This document shows positions 21,514 through 29,825 of a DNA stretch of 64,000 bases, in pieces. The notes under the pieces are model-generated. The model made no database searches, had not been told where the DNA came from, and was given only the letters and a program-made list of their open reading frames with translations. Source of the DNA: DASUPK01 sp963815665 (GTDB lineage: Bacteria > Actinomycetota > Thermoleophilia > Solirubrobacterales > 70-9); contig CAWFHN010000011.1 of assembly GCA_963815665.1 (NCBI GenBank), positions 62,001-126,000 of the forward strand, given 5' to 3'. The position numbers were made by a program, and so were the translations under genes. The stretch's first letter is position 1. Each line of letters begins with the position of its first letter.

Positions 21514-23129
21514 GCACCATCGGGGCCCCCGAAGAAACGGGTCGCGCTGTCGCGCGCCCTCGCATCCCCGACCTGGAGCCGGATCTCGACCGCGCCCGGG
21601 AGCTGGCGCAGGCCGCCAACGTGATCCCGGTCCGATACCGGTTCATCGACGATTGCGAGACGCCGGTCAGCGCATTCCTGAAGCTGCGCGGGGATGGACC
21701 GGCATTCCTGCTCGAGTCCGCTGAGCAGGGCAGGCTCGGGCGCTGGTCCTTCCTGGGATTCCGCCCACGCTCGGTCCTGCGCTGGGACGCCGGTCGCCTC
21801 TCCGAGTGGGGTGGCGAATCCGCGGCGGAGTCGGGCGCCGGCGCCGAGCCGGACCGAGTCATCGACGCGCCGGACCCATATGCCGCCGCCGCCGACTACC
21901 TGGGCCGCTACGAGATCGCGGAGCCCGACGAGCTGCCGCCGTTTGCAGGCGGAGCGGTCGGCTTCTTCGGCTACGACCTCGTCCGGACCGTGGAGCCCCT
22001 GCCCGAGCCCAACCCCGACCCGGTCGGGCTCCCCGACATGGCGCTGATGATCACCGACGTGCTGGTCGCCTTCGACCACCAGCGCCACGAGGTGACCCTG
22101 ATCGGGAACGCCTTCGTGGAGGACGGCGGCATCGAGGAGGCGTATGCGCGGGCCGTGGAGACGATCGGCGAGGTTCGTGAGCGCCTTCGAGACCCGGTGC
22201 CTACGACCAGGGTTGCCAAGCCGATGGCGCCCGCGCCGCATATGTCCGGAGGCGAAGCCGAGGACATGGGCGTTGATGGCGAAGCCGTCCAATTCCGGTC
22301 GAACATGAGCAGAGAGCAGTTCGAATCCAACGTCACGCGGATCATCGAGTACGTCCACGCCGGCGACGCCTTCCAGGTGGTCCCCTCCCAGCGCTTCACC
22401 TCGCCCTGTCCGGTCGAGGCCTTCTCGATCTATCGCGGCCTGCGCACGGTCAACCCGTCGCCCTACATGTACTTCCTCGACTTCGGCGACTTCGAGATCG
22501 CCGGCGCCTCGCCCGAGCCCCTCGTCAAAGTGACCGGGGATCGCGTCGAGACCCGGCCGATCGCCGGTACCTACCCGCGCGGCGCAGACGAGGAGGAGGA
22601 TCGCCTGGCGGCGGAGCGCCTGCTCAGGGACCCGAAGGAGCGCGCCGAGCACGTGATGCTCGTGGACCTCGGGCGCAACGACCTCGGCCGCGTCTGCGAG
22701 TACGGCTCGGTCACGGTGGACGAGCTGATGGTGGTCGAGACCTACTCCCACGTCCTCCACATCGTCAGCCAGGTCTCCGGCAAGCTGCGCGCGGACGTGA
22801 GCGCGATGGATGCGCTGCGGTCGATCCTCCCGGCGGGGACCCTGTCGGGCGCGCCGAAGGTCCGCGCCATGCAGATCATCGACGAGCTCGAGCCCCACAA
22901 GCGGGGCCCGTACGGCGGCGCGGTCGGCTACCTGAGCTACACGAGGGACCTGGACACCGCGATCTACATTCGCTCGGTGGTCGTCAAGGACGGCCTCGTC
23001 CACGTGCAGGCGGGCGGGGGCACGGTCGCGGACGCTCAGCCCACCTACGAGTACAACGAGTCGGTCAACAAGGCGAAGGCCGTCTTCCGCGCGGTGCAGC
23101 TCGCCACCGAGCAGCCGGAGTGGCCGTGA
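21510..23129 (+). CDS. trpE: Anthranilate synthase component I
   Basis: A 539-residue chorismate-utilising enzyme forming anthranilate with TrpG. The N-terminal domain has the tryptophan feedback motif LLES (PAFLLESAEQGRLGRW). The catalytic domain runs from FRSNMSREQFESNV to the end, with RPIAGTYPRGADEEED and PAGTLSGAPKVRAMQII. Between the domains is a 30-residue insert (VAKPMAPAPHMSGGEAEDMG... to GVDGEAV) coded by a palindrome-containing repeat-like segment (22242-22287). ATG 21510 overlaps the hisIE stop. Its end overlaps trpG. Confidence 0.97.
   Translation: MSTIGAPEETGRAVARPRIPDLEPDLDRARELAQAANVIPVRYRFIDDCETPVSAFLKLRGDGPAFLLESAEQGRLGRWSFLGFRPRSVLRWDAGRLSEWGGESAAESGAGAEPDRVIDAPDPYAAAADYLGRYEIAEPDELPPFAGGAVGFFGYDLVRTVEPLPEPNPDPVGLPDMALMITDVLVAFDHQRHEVTLIGNAFVEDGGIEEAYARAVETIGEVRERLRDPVPTTRVAKPMAPAPHMSGGEAEDMGVDGEAVQFRSNMSREQFESNVTRIIEYVHAGDAFQVVPSQRFTSPCPVEAFSIYRGLRTVNPSPYMYFLDFGDFEIAGASPEPLVKVTGDRVETRPIAGTYPRGADEEEDRLAAERLLRDPKERAEHVMLVDLGRNDLGRVCEYGSVTVDELMVVETYSHVLHIVSQVSGKLRADVSAMDALRSILPAGTLSGAPKVRAMQIIDELEPHKRGPYGGAVGYLSYTRDLDTAIYIRSVVVKDGLVHVQAGGGTVADAQPTYEYNESVNKAKAVFRAVQLATEQPEWP
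22242..22287 (+). repeat. Repeat-like hairpin segment inside trpE coding sequence
   Basis: ATGTCC (22242-22247) pairs with GGACAT (22262-22267), enclosing GGC-GAA-GCC (22251-22259). The tail TTGATGGCGAAGCCG (22273-22287) matches, over its last fourteen bases, the 3' tail of the structured element copies at 32003 and 43600. The segment is in frame (SGGEAEDMGVDGEA) in the interdomain linker. It could be a truncated copy of the element. Confidence 0.55.
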
Positions 23130-23728
23130 GCGCGGAGCAAAGCGGAGCGCGAAACGTAGGTACGGGGAGCAGCGTGCTGGTCATCGACAACTACGACTCC
23201 TTCACCTACAACCTCGTCCAGTACCTGGGGGAGCTCGGGGCCGAGATCGGCGTCGTCCGCAACGACAAGGCCACCGTGGGCGAGCTGGTGGGGCTGAAGC
23301 CCGATCGCCTGGTCGTCTCGCCCGGCCCCTGCACGCCGAAGGAGGCGGGGATCTCGGTCGAGGCGATTCGGACCTTCGCGGAAGCTGGAACGCCGGTGCT
23401 CGGCGTCTGTCTCGGGCACCAGTCGATGGTGGAGGCCTTCGGCGGCAAGGTCGTCCGAGGCGACCCGATCCACGGCAAGGACGCGGAGGTGCAACACGAC
23501 GGCAGGACGGTCTACGAGGGGCTCTCGAACCCGCTCGTGGCGGGCCGCTACCACTCGCTGATCGCGGACCCGCAGCTCCCCCACGAGCTCGAGCTCACCT
23601 CCAGCTACGGCGACGTCGTCATGGGAGTGCGCCATCGGGAGCTCCCCGCCGAGGGCGTGCAGTTCCACCCGGAGTCGGTCCTAACCCCCCAGGGCAAGAA
23701 GCTCCTGGCCAACTTCCTCGGCGCCTAG
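23126..23728 (+). CDS. trpG: Anthranilate synthase component II (glutamine amidotransferase)
   Basis: A ~200-residue class I glutamine amidotransferase that supplies ammonia to TrpE (and possibly to PabB). VLVIDNYDSFTYNLVQYL opens the domain; the nucleophile elbow is GVCLGHQSM and the His-Glu pair lies in GVQFHPESVL. Start choice: GTG 23126 overlaps the trpE stop (GTGA); GTG 23174 matches the conserved N-terminus and is preceded by GGGGAG. The 16 extra residues from the first are unconserved. trpD follows after three bases. Confidence 0.95.
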   Translation: MSAEQSGARNVGTGSSVLVIDNYDSFTYNLVQYLGELGAEIGVVRNDKATVGELVGLKPDRLVVSPGPCTPKEAGISVEAIRTFAEAGTPVLGVCLGHQSMVEAFGGKVVRGDPIHGKDAEVQHDGRTVYEGLSNPLVAGRYHSLIADPQLPHELELTSSYGDVVMGVRHRELPAEGVQFHPESVLTPQGKKLLANFLGA

Positions 23729-23731
23729 AAG

Positions 23732-24766
23732 ATGCCCAACGAAATCCTCACACGCGCGATCGATGAGATCTGCGACGGGGTCCATCTGACGGCCGACCAC
23801 GCCTCGGTGGCGCTGGCCGAGATCATGGAGGGCCGGGCGAGCGAGGTGCAGACCGGGGCGTTCCTGGTCTCGCTTCGCGCCAAGGGCGAAACGGTCTCCG
23901 AGCTCGTGGGGCTGGCGCGAACGATGCGCTCCCTGGCGGCGCACGTGGAGATCGACAAGCCCGGCCTCCTCGACACGGCGGGCACCGGCGGGGGTCCGAC
24001 CACCTTCAACATCTCGACCACCGCCGCGCTGATCGCGGCCGGCGCCGGCTGCTCGGTCGCCAAGCACGGCAACCGCTCGGCGACCAGCCGCTCGGGCTCA
24101 GCGGACGTGCTGGAGGCCCTCGGCGTCGACATCGAGCTCTCGCCGGCGGAGGTGGCGACCTGCATCGACGACGTCGGCTTCGGCTTCATGTTCGCGCCCA
24201 AGCACCACCAGGCGATGGCCCATGTGGTGCCGGTCCGCAAGGAGCTCGGGGTGCGCACGATCTTCAACTTCCTCGGCCCGCTCACCAACCCCGCAGGCGC
24301 GAGCGCTCACCTGCTCGGCGTCTCCGACCGCAAGTACCAGGAGATCATCGCCGACGCCCTCCTCCAGCTCGGCTGCCAGCGAGCGCTGGTGGTCAACGGA
24401 GACGACGGCATCGACGAGCTCAGCCTCGCCTCCCGGACCAGGGTGATCGAGGTCGCCGACGGCGGCACGGAGGAGTGGTTCGTGGAGGCCGCCGAGCTGG
24501 GACTGGTGGAGGCGCCCCTGGAAGCCATCCCCGGTGGCGAGCCCGCTGACAACGCAGCCGTCGTCCGCTCCGTGCTCGAGGGAGAGGCGGGCGCGGCGCG
24601 CGACGTCTCGATCCTCAATGCGGGCGCCGCGATCTTCGTCGCCGGTGGCGCCGCCGATCTCGCCGAGGGCGTCGTCAAGGCAACCGAGGCGATCGACTCG
24701 GGTTCCGCCGCGGGCGTGCTCGCCCGATTGGTCGCCCGGTCGCGCGAGCTGTCCGGCGCGAGCTAA
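23732..24766 (+). CDS. trpD: Anthranilate phosphoribosyltransferase
   Basis: A 344-residue enzyme joining anthranilate to PRPP. DTAGTGGGPTTFNISTTAAL is the PRPP-binding loop; KHGNRSATSRSGSADVLEAL and GFGFMFAPKHHQAM are standard, as is RTIFNFLGPLTNPA. The length is normal. It is a middle gene of the trpEGDC block; the trpC start follows 15 bp later. Confidence 0.97.
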   Translation: MPNEILTRAIDEICDGVHLTADHASVALAEIMEGRASEVQTGAFLVSLRAKGETVSELVGLARTMRSLAAHVEIDKPGLLDTAGTGGGPTTFNISTTAALIAAGAGCSVAKHGNRSATSRSGSADVLEALGVDIELSPAEVATCIDDVGFGFMFAPKHHQAMAHVVPVRKELGVRTIFNFLGPLTNPAGASAHLLGVSDRKYQEIIADALLQLGCQRALVVNGDDGIDELSLASRTRVIEVADGGTEEWFVEAAELGLVEAPLEAIPGGEPADNAAVVRSVLEGEAGAARDVSILNAGAAIFVAGGAADLAEGVVKATEAIDSGSAAGVLARLVARSRELSGAS

Positions 24767-24781
24767 GGTCCAGCGGACGAG

Positions 24782-25588
24782 ATGGGCATGATCGAAGAGC
24801 TGGTCGGGTCCGCGCGGGCAGGCGCGGAGAGACGACGCGCCGAGGTCCCGCTGGAGGATCTCGAGGGGCAGCTGGCCGACAGGCCGGAGCAGCGCCCGTT
24901 CGGCGAGGCCCTCGTGCGCCCCGGGCTGTCGCTGATCGCGGAGTTCAAGCGCCGCTCGCCAAGCGCCGGTGAGATTCGCGCCGGGGCCACCCCGGCCGAG
25001 ATCGCGCGCGGATATGAGGACGGAGGCGCCGCCGCCCTGTCCGTGCTGACGGACGCGCCGCACTTCGGTGGTTCGCTGGAGGACCTTCGCGACGCCCGCG
25101 CAGCCTGCGCGCTGCCGGTGCTCCAAAAGGACTTCACCGTCGAGAGCTATCAGCTCTACGAGGCCGCGGTGGCGGGCGCCGATGCCGTCCTGCTGATCGT
25201 CGCCGCCCTCAAGCAGGAGCAGCTCGCCCGGCTCCACGATGACGCTCGCGGCCTGGACCTCGACGTGATCGTGGAGGTCCACAAGGAGGAGGAGCTGGAG
25301 ACCGCCCTGACGGTCGATGCCGAGGTGATCGGGATCAACAACCGCAACCTGGACGACTTCACGGTCGACGTCGGGACGACGTTCGAGCTGATCACCGACG
25401 TGCCGGCCGGCAAGACGGTGGTCTCCGAGAGCGGCATAGCGGACCGCGCGACGCTGGAGGAGCTGGCACGGGTCGGGGTGGACGCCGTGCTGATCGGCGA
25501 GGCGCTGATGCGAGCGGACGACCCGGCCGCCAAGGTCCGGGAGCTGACCGCCGACGAGGATTCGACCCGCGAGCATCTGCTCCCCTGA
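24782..25588 (+). CDS. trpC: Indole-3-glycerol phosphate synthase
   Basis: A 268-residue TIM barrel that closes the indole ring. Catalytic residues are in LIAEFKRRSPSAGEI (Lys), VLQKDFTVESYQLYEA (Lys), IVEVHKEEELE (Glu), IGINNRNLDDF (Asn) and VSESGIADR (Glu, Ser). ATG 24782 lies twelve bases after TAAGGT (24764-24769) inside the trpD stop region; ATG 24788 is an alternative. It ends the first trp block. Confidence 0.97.
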   Translation: MGMIEELVGSARAGAERRRAEVPLEDLEGQLADRPEQRPFGEALVRPGLSLIAEFKRRSPSAGEIRAGATPAEIARGYEDGGAAALSVLTDAPHFGGSLEDLRDARAACALPVLQKDFTVESYQLYEAAVAGADAVLLIVAALKQEQLARLHDDARGLDLDVIVEVHKEEELETALTVDAEVIGINNRNLDDFTVDVGTTFELITDVPAGKTVVSESGIADRATLEELARVGVDAVLIGEALMRADDPAAKVRELTADEDSTREHLLP

Positions 25589-25592
25589 GAAA

Positions 25593-25645
25593 TTAGAGAA
25601 CCCGAAGACGCTGCTTAGAGACGGTTAAGCGGCGGGCCGCACACT
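25593..25645 (+). promoter_or_regulatory. htrA promoter region with direct and inverted repeats
   Basis: TTAGAGA occurs at 25593-25599 and 25615-25621, 22 bp apart (two helical turns), the second over the -35 position of a CACACT -10 box (25640-25645) seven bases before the htrA ATG. CGCTGCTTA (25609-25617) and TAAGCGGCG (25626-25634) form a nine-pair stem with one G-T. This may be a response-regulator site and/or the end of the trpC transcript. Confidence 0.45.
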
Positions 25646-25652
25646 GGCTCGC

Positions 25653-26858
25653 ATGCAGTCGCTGAAGAGATTCCTCTCGACCGGCTTCGGATCGGCCGTC
25701 GCCGGCGGTCTCGTCGTTCTGGTGGCAGGCCTGATCCTGATCCAGGCCGGCGTCGTCGACACGAGCGACAACAACTCCAACGCCCCCGTGGTCCAGCCGG
25801 CGGCCCTGGCGCGGCCCGCGAGCAACACCAGCCAGGGCCTGACGGTTCACGACATCTACCAGCGCGATGCCGACGGCGTCGCCTTCATTCGCTCGACGAT
25901 CGTGCAGAAGACCCAGTCCGCATTCGGCCTGCCGCAGCAGCAGAGCAGCGAGGCCACAGGGTCGGGCTTCCTGATCGACAACGACGGTCACATCCTCACC
26001 AACGCCCACGTAGTCGAGGGCGCAAAGAGCGTGACCGTGCAGCTCGGGAATGGTGGCGAGCAGAGCGCCCAGGTCGTGGGCTCCGACCCCTCCAGCGACA
26101 TCGCCCTTCTCAAGGTCGACAACACCGAGGGCGCCAACCCGCTGACGCTCGGCGACTCATCGAAGGTCCAGGTCGGCGACCCGGTGGTGGCGATCGGCAA
26201 CCCCTTCGCCCTCGACCGCACCGTCACCAGCGGCATCGTCTCCGCGCTGCAGCGCCAGATTCAGGCACCCAACGGCTTCTCGATCAGCGACGTCATCCAG
26301 ACCGATGCGGCGATCAACCCCGGGAACTCGGGAGGCCCGCTGATCGACGGCGCGGGCGACGTGATCGGCATCAACTCCCAGATCGAGAGCCAGAGCGGCG
26401 GCAACGTCGGCATCGGCTTTGCCGTCCCGATCAAGACCGCGGCCGACGTCGTCTCTCAGCTCGAGAACGGCGGCCAGGTCCACCAGTCCTACCTGGGGAT
26501 CTCCGGCGGTGACATCACCCCGGAGATCGCCCACGCGCTCAACCTCCCGGTCACGCAGGGCGTCCTGATCGAGCGGGTGCTGAGCGGTGGCCCCGCCGAC
26601 GACGCCGGCATCAAGGGCGCGACGGGTCAGGCGACCATCTCCGGCCAGACCTTCCCGGTCGGCGGCGACATCATCACCAAGGTCGACGGCAAGCCGATCT
26701 CGGGCATGGACGACGTCGTCTCGGCGGTCAACGACCACAAGCCCGGCGATGAGATCACCCTGACCGTCTACAGCAGCGGTCAGCAGAAGGACGTCTCGGT
26801 CAAGCTCGGCGACCGGCCGAACCACGTCCAGGACTCGAACTCGAGTTCGTTGCCCTAG
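25653..26858 (+). CDS. htrA: HtrA/DegP-like membrane-anchored serine protease with PDZ
   Basis: A 401-residue quality-control protease. One N-terminal transmembrane anchor (VAGGLVVLVAGLILIQAG) places the protease outside the membrane. The triad is in LTNAHVVEGA (His), SSDIALLKV (Asp) and INPGNSGGPLIDG (Ser). A C-terminal PDZ domain (VLIERVLSGGPADDAGI, GGDIITKVDGKPISGMDDVV) binds exposed C-termini. It sits between trpC and the opposite-strand pair, and its stop abuts the stop of the convergent epimerase with no gap. Confidence 0.95.
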   Translation: MQSLKRFLSTGFGSAVAGGLVVLVAGLILIQAGVVDTSDNNSNAPVVQPAALARPASNTSQGLTVHDIYQRDADGVAFIRSTIVQKTQSAFGLPQQQSSEATGSGFLIDNDGHILTNAHVVEGAKSVTVQLGNGGEQSAQVVGSDPSSDIALLKVDNTEGANPLTLGDSSKVQVGDPVVAIGNPFALDRTVTSGIVSALQRQIQAPNGFSISDVIQTDAAINPGNSGGPLIDGAGDVIGINSQIESQSGGNVGIGFAVPIKTAADVVSQLENGGQVHQSYLGISGGDITPEIAHALNLPVTQGVLIERVLSGGPADDAGIKGATGQATISGQTFPVGGDIITKVDGKPISGMDDVVSAVNDHKPGDEITLTVYSSGQQKDVSVKLGDRPNHVQDSNSSSLP

Positions 26859-27896
26859 TTACGCGGGGGCCACCACGCCGTGATGGAGCAGGCTCTCGCC
26901 GGTCTCGGCGACTGTGTCCTCCATGGGACGCGGCGACCAGCCGAGGGTGGTCCTGGCCTTCTCCGATGAGAGCTCGCTCCTCTTGCCGAGCTCGCCGACC
27001 ACCGAGCGGATGCCGCCGTCGAACAGCGCCATGCCGCGCACGACCAGGTTGGGGATCGTCCGCGTCGGCACCTTCGAGGCCGCATCGCCGAGCCGGTCGC
27101 GGAGGATCTCTCCGGCCTCGGCCATCCAGAGGAACTCGGTGACGGCGATGAAGCGCTCGCCCCCGGCCTCTGGGGCGGTCATCGCCCGGATCTCCAGGTC
27201 CGCGACGTCGCGGACATCGACGAAGCTGAACCCGAGCTTCGGCACGCCGGGCATGCCCTTGAGCATTCGCTCGATGGACTGAATGGAATACGAGATGTCG
27301 TCGTTCAGCACCGGCCCGATGATCGCCCCCGGATTGACCACGGACAGCCGGTCCTGGTCGCCGCGGTCATTGACCAGGTCCCAGGCCGCCTGTTCGGCGA
27401 CCGTCTTGGAGCGCACGTACGGCGTCAGCCCCGGGGTGTGCGGATCGGTCCAGTCCTCCTCGGTCAGCGGTCTCGCCTCTGCGCCATCGGCCAGCCTGAT
27501 CGCGGCGACCGAGGAGGTGACCACCACACGCTTGACGCCCTCGTCAAGAGCCGTTCGCAGCACGCGCAGGGTGCCCTCGCGCGCCGGGACGATCAGCTCG
27601 TCGGGGTCCTTGGGCTGCGCGGCCGGGAACGGGGAGGCGACGTGAAGCACGTAGTCACAGCCCTCGATCGCGTGGGCCCAGTGCTCATCGCTCGTCAGGT
27701 CGGCGGCGTGCACCGTGAGGTGGTGACCGGTGCCCACCTGCGACTCGACGGCGGCGTGCACGTCTCGCTCGCGGGCGGGATTGCGGACGGTGGTCCGCAC
27801 CCGGTACCCGCGCTCGAGCAGGCCGATGATGCACCACCCGGCGAGGTAGCCGGACCCGCCGGTTACGAGGACTGTCTTGCCGTCGCCTTCTGCCAC
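26859..27896 (-). CDS. NAD(P)-dependent epimerase/dehydratase (extended SDR)
   Basis: A 345-residue extended short-chain dehydrogenase of the dihydroflavonol-reductase-like group. The nucleotide loop is TVLVTGGSGYLAGWCIIGLL, the catalytic Tyr-x3-Lys is YVRSKTVAEQ, and the active-site Ser is in VVVTSSVAAI. Start GTG 27896 (VAEGDGKTVLVTGG) was chosen; the frame extends about 97 codons further with no similarity. It overlaps the upstream CFA-synthase-like gene by 34 bp, forming a two-gene operon in the middle of the trp cluster. The substrate is unknown. Confidence 0.9.
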   Translation of the reverse strand: MAEGDGKTVLVTGGSGYLAGWCIIGLLERGYRVRTTVRNPARERDVHAAVESQVGTGHHLTVHAADLTSDEHWAHAIEGCDYVLHVASPFPAAQPKDPDELIVPAREGTLRVLRTALDEGVKRVVVTSSVAAIRLADGAEARPLTEEDWTDPHTPGLTPYVRSKTVAEQAAWDLVNDRGDQDRLSVVNPGAIIGPVLNDDISYSIQSIERMLKGMPGVPKLGFSFVDVRDVADLEIRAMTAPEAGGERFIAVTEFLWMAEAGEILRDRLGDAASKVPTRTIPNLVVRGMALFDGGIRSVVGELGKRSELSSEKARTTLGWSPRPMEDTVAETGESLLHHGVVAPA

Positions 27897-29110
27897 GGCT
27901 CCTCCGTGACGCCTCTCGAGCGCTCGGGCTTCGCGAACAGCACCTGCACGTCCCGCAGGCGGCGCTCGCGGAAACCGGCCTCGCTCATCGCGAGCCAGAG
28001 CGTCCACAGGCGCCGGAACGGCTCGTCGTAGCCGAGCTCGCCGGCGAGGTCCGAATTGGCGACGAAGCGCTCGCGCCAGAGCTCGAGCGTGCGGGCATAG
28101 TGGGCGCCGATCTCCTCCAGCCAGACGGTGCTCATGTCCGTCTCTCGCGCGACGCTGCTCTGGATCACCTCGACCGACGGCAGGCACCCGCCCGGGAAGA
28201 TCAGCGAGTTGGCGAAGCTGCGCGCCGCCTTCTCCGTCTCGTAGAGCCGGTCGTCGATCACGATCGACTGCAGGAAGAAGAGGCCGTCGGGCTCGAGCAG
28301 CTCCGAGCAGCGGCGGAAGAAGAGGTCGAAGTACTGCCAGCCGACCGCCTCGATCATCTCCAGGGAGACGAGCTTGGAGTACCGGCCGCGGAGGTCCCGG
28401 TAGTCGTCGAGCAGGACGGTGACGCGATCCTCGACGCTCGCGTCGCGGATCCTCCGCAGGGCGCCCTCGCGCTGCTCCTGGGAGATCGTCGTGCTGGTCA
28501 CCCGGCAGCCGTAGTTGCTCGCTGCGTACGCCGCCATCGCGCCCCAGCCGGTGCCGATCTCGAGCAGGTGGTCATCGGGGCCGAGCTCGAGCGCCCGGCA
28601 GATTCGCTCGAGCCGATTCTGCTGCGCCTCGGCGAGGCTCGCTTCCGGGTCCGGGAAGACCGCGGACGAGTACATCATCGACTCGTCGAGGTAGAGCGCG
28701 AACAGGTCGTTGCCCAGGTCGTAGTGGGCCGAGATGTGGCGGCGGGAAGCGCCCCTGCTGTTCCGCGGCACGCGCCAACGCGTCTTCTCGAGGGGAACGA
28801 GCAGGGGGTGGAGGCGGCGGCGCCAGGCGTCGAGCGATCCGAGGTTCCGGCAGGCGATCCGGATCAGCGCGACCAGGTCCTCGCAGTCCCAGTGGCCGTC
28901 GCGATACGCCTCGCCCAGGCCGACGCTGCCGCCGAGGAGCGCGCGGTAGAAGCGAGCGGAATTGACCTTGATGGTCGCCGCCAGGTCGGCCGCGGCGTCG
29001 CCGAACCGGAACCTGCGGCCGTCCGGCTCGATGAGCTCCAGGCAACCGCCGCGCACCCGGGAGAACGCTGCGAATGCGATTCGCCTTGAGGCTGCCTCGA
29101 CGCCGGTCAT
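27863..29110 (-). CDS. Cyclopropane-fatty-acyl-phospholipid synthase family methyltransferase
   Basis: A 415-residue SAM-dependent enzyme of the CFA/mycolic-acid methyltransferase family that modifies unsaturated acyl chains in membrane lipids. SAM binding: HLLEIGTGWGAMAAYAASNY; the family signature is SAHYDLGNDLFALYLDESMMYSS, and later VSLEMIEAVGWQYFD. ATG 29110 follows TAGGCT (29123-29118) by seven bases (leaderless); an in-frame TTG lies just upstream. The exact product (cyclopropane or other methyl branch) cannot be read from sequence. Confidence 0.93.
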   Translation of the reverse strand: MTGVEAASRRIAFAAFSRVRGGCLELIEPDGRRFRFGDAAADLAATIKVNSARFYRALLGGSVGLGEAYRDGHWDCEDLVALIRIACRNLGSLDAWRRRLHPLLVPLEKTRWRVPRNSRGASRRHISAHYDLGNDLFALYLDESMMYSSAVFPDPEASLAEAQQNRLERICRALELGPDDHLLEIGTGWGAMAAYAASNYGCRVTSTTISQEQREGALRRIRDASVEDRVTVLLDDYRDLRGRYSKLVSLEMIEAVGWQYFDLFFRRCSELLEPDGLFFLQSIVIDDRLYETEKAARSFANSLIFPGGCLPSVEVIQSSVARETDMSTVWLEEIGAHYARTLELWRERFVANSDLAGELGYDEPFRRLWTLWLAMSEAGFRERRLRDVQVLFAKPERSRGVTEEPWQKATARQSS

Positions 29111-29177
29111 CAACGGGAGCCTACTCCCGGAATGCCTGCTCGCACGGACAGAACCGCTGTGGCCCTACTCTTGGCTC
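29111..29177. promoter_or_regulatory. Divergent promoters for cfa-like gene and trpFBA
   Basis: The 67-bp gap holds TAGGCT on the minus strand (29123-29118), seven bases from the cfa-like ATG, and TACTCT on the plus strand (29166-29171), six bases from the trpF ATG. Both transcripts are therefore predicted to be leaderless, and no attenuator or T-box fits before trpF. Confidence 0.6.
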
Positions 29178-29825
29178 ATGACGAAGGTCAAGGTCTGCGG
29201 CATGACGAATCTCGCCGACGCCGAGCACGCGGCGACCCATGGCGCCTGGGCGATCGGGTTGATCCATCACCCTGAGAGCCCGCGCTTCGTGCGTCCCGAC
29301 GCCGCCGAGGAGATCGGCGCGGCGCTCAAGCGGCGCTGCGAGATCGCGGGGGTGTTCGTCAATGCGCCCCTGGAGGAGGTGATCGACGCCGCCGAGCGCG
29401 AGAACCTCACCCTGCTGCAGTTCCACGGTGAGGAGGGCCCGTCGTTCTGCGTGGAGGCGCGCCGCCGAACGGGGGCCAAGGTGATGAAGGCGATGCGGGT
29501 CACGAGCGCCGCCGACGTCCAGGCCGCGGAGGCCTTTCGCACGGACTTCCACCTCTTCGATGCCTACTGGCACGGCATCCACGGAGGCACCGGCCAGAGC
29601 TTCGACTGGGATCTGGTCGCGAAGCGCCGATCCAAGGTCCCGATGGTGCTGGCGGGCGGGCTCACCCCGGACAACGTCGCGGAGGCGATCGAGCGCGTGA
29701 AGCCGTTCGCCGTCGACGTCGTCAGCGGCGTCGAGGCGGAGCCGGGGCGAAAGGACCACGCCAAGGTCGAGGCCTTTCTCGAGGCGGCCGGCGTTCAGCT
29801 GCCCAGCCAGGCGGCATCGCCATGA
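29178..29825 (+). CDS. trpF: Phosphoribosylanthranilate isomerase
   Basis: A 215-residue TIM barrel converting PRA to CdRP. The catalytic Cys is in MTKVKVCGMTNLADA and the catalytic Asp in FHLFDAYWHGIHGGTGQSFD; VLAGGLTPDNVAEAI and DVVSGVEAEPGRKD bind phosphate. ATG 29178 is six bases after TACTCT; the longer open frame is not used. The stop overlaps the trpB start (ATGA). It opens the trpFBA block, separated from trpEGDC by htrA and two opposite genes. Confidence 0.97.
   Translation: MTKVKVCGMTNLADAEHAATHGAWAIGLIHHPESPRFVRPDAAEEIGAALKRRCEIAGVFVNAPLEEVIDAAERENLTLLQFHGEEGPSFCVEARRRTGAKVMKAMRVTSAADVQAAEAFRTDFHLFDAYWHGIHGGTGQSFDWDLVAKRRSKVPMVLAGGLTPDNVAEAIERVKPFAVDVVSGVEAEPGRKDHAKVEAFLEAAGVQLPSQAASP

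Noticed and set aside
22319..22332. AGTTCGAATCC resembling a tRNA T-arm
   Set aside because: It lies within conserved TrpE codons (EQFESN) and there is no acceptor or anticodon stem around it. A similar GGTTCGAAAT at 788 is inside the cupin gene.
29111..29177. T-box or tryptophan attenuator before trpF
   Set aside because: The gap is 67 bp with two divergent promoters and no room for a leader; the predicted mRNA begins at the start codon. The trpE start lies inside hisIE, so no attenuator fits there either.
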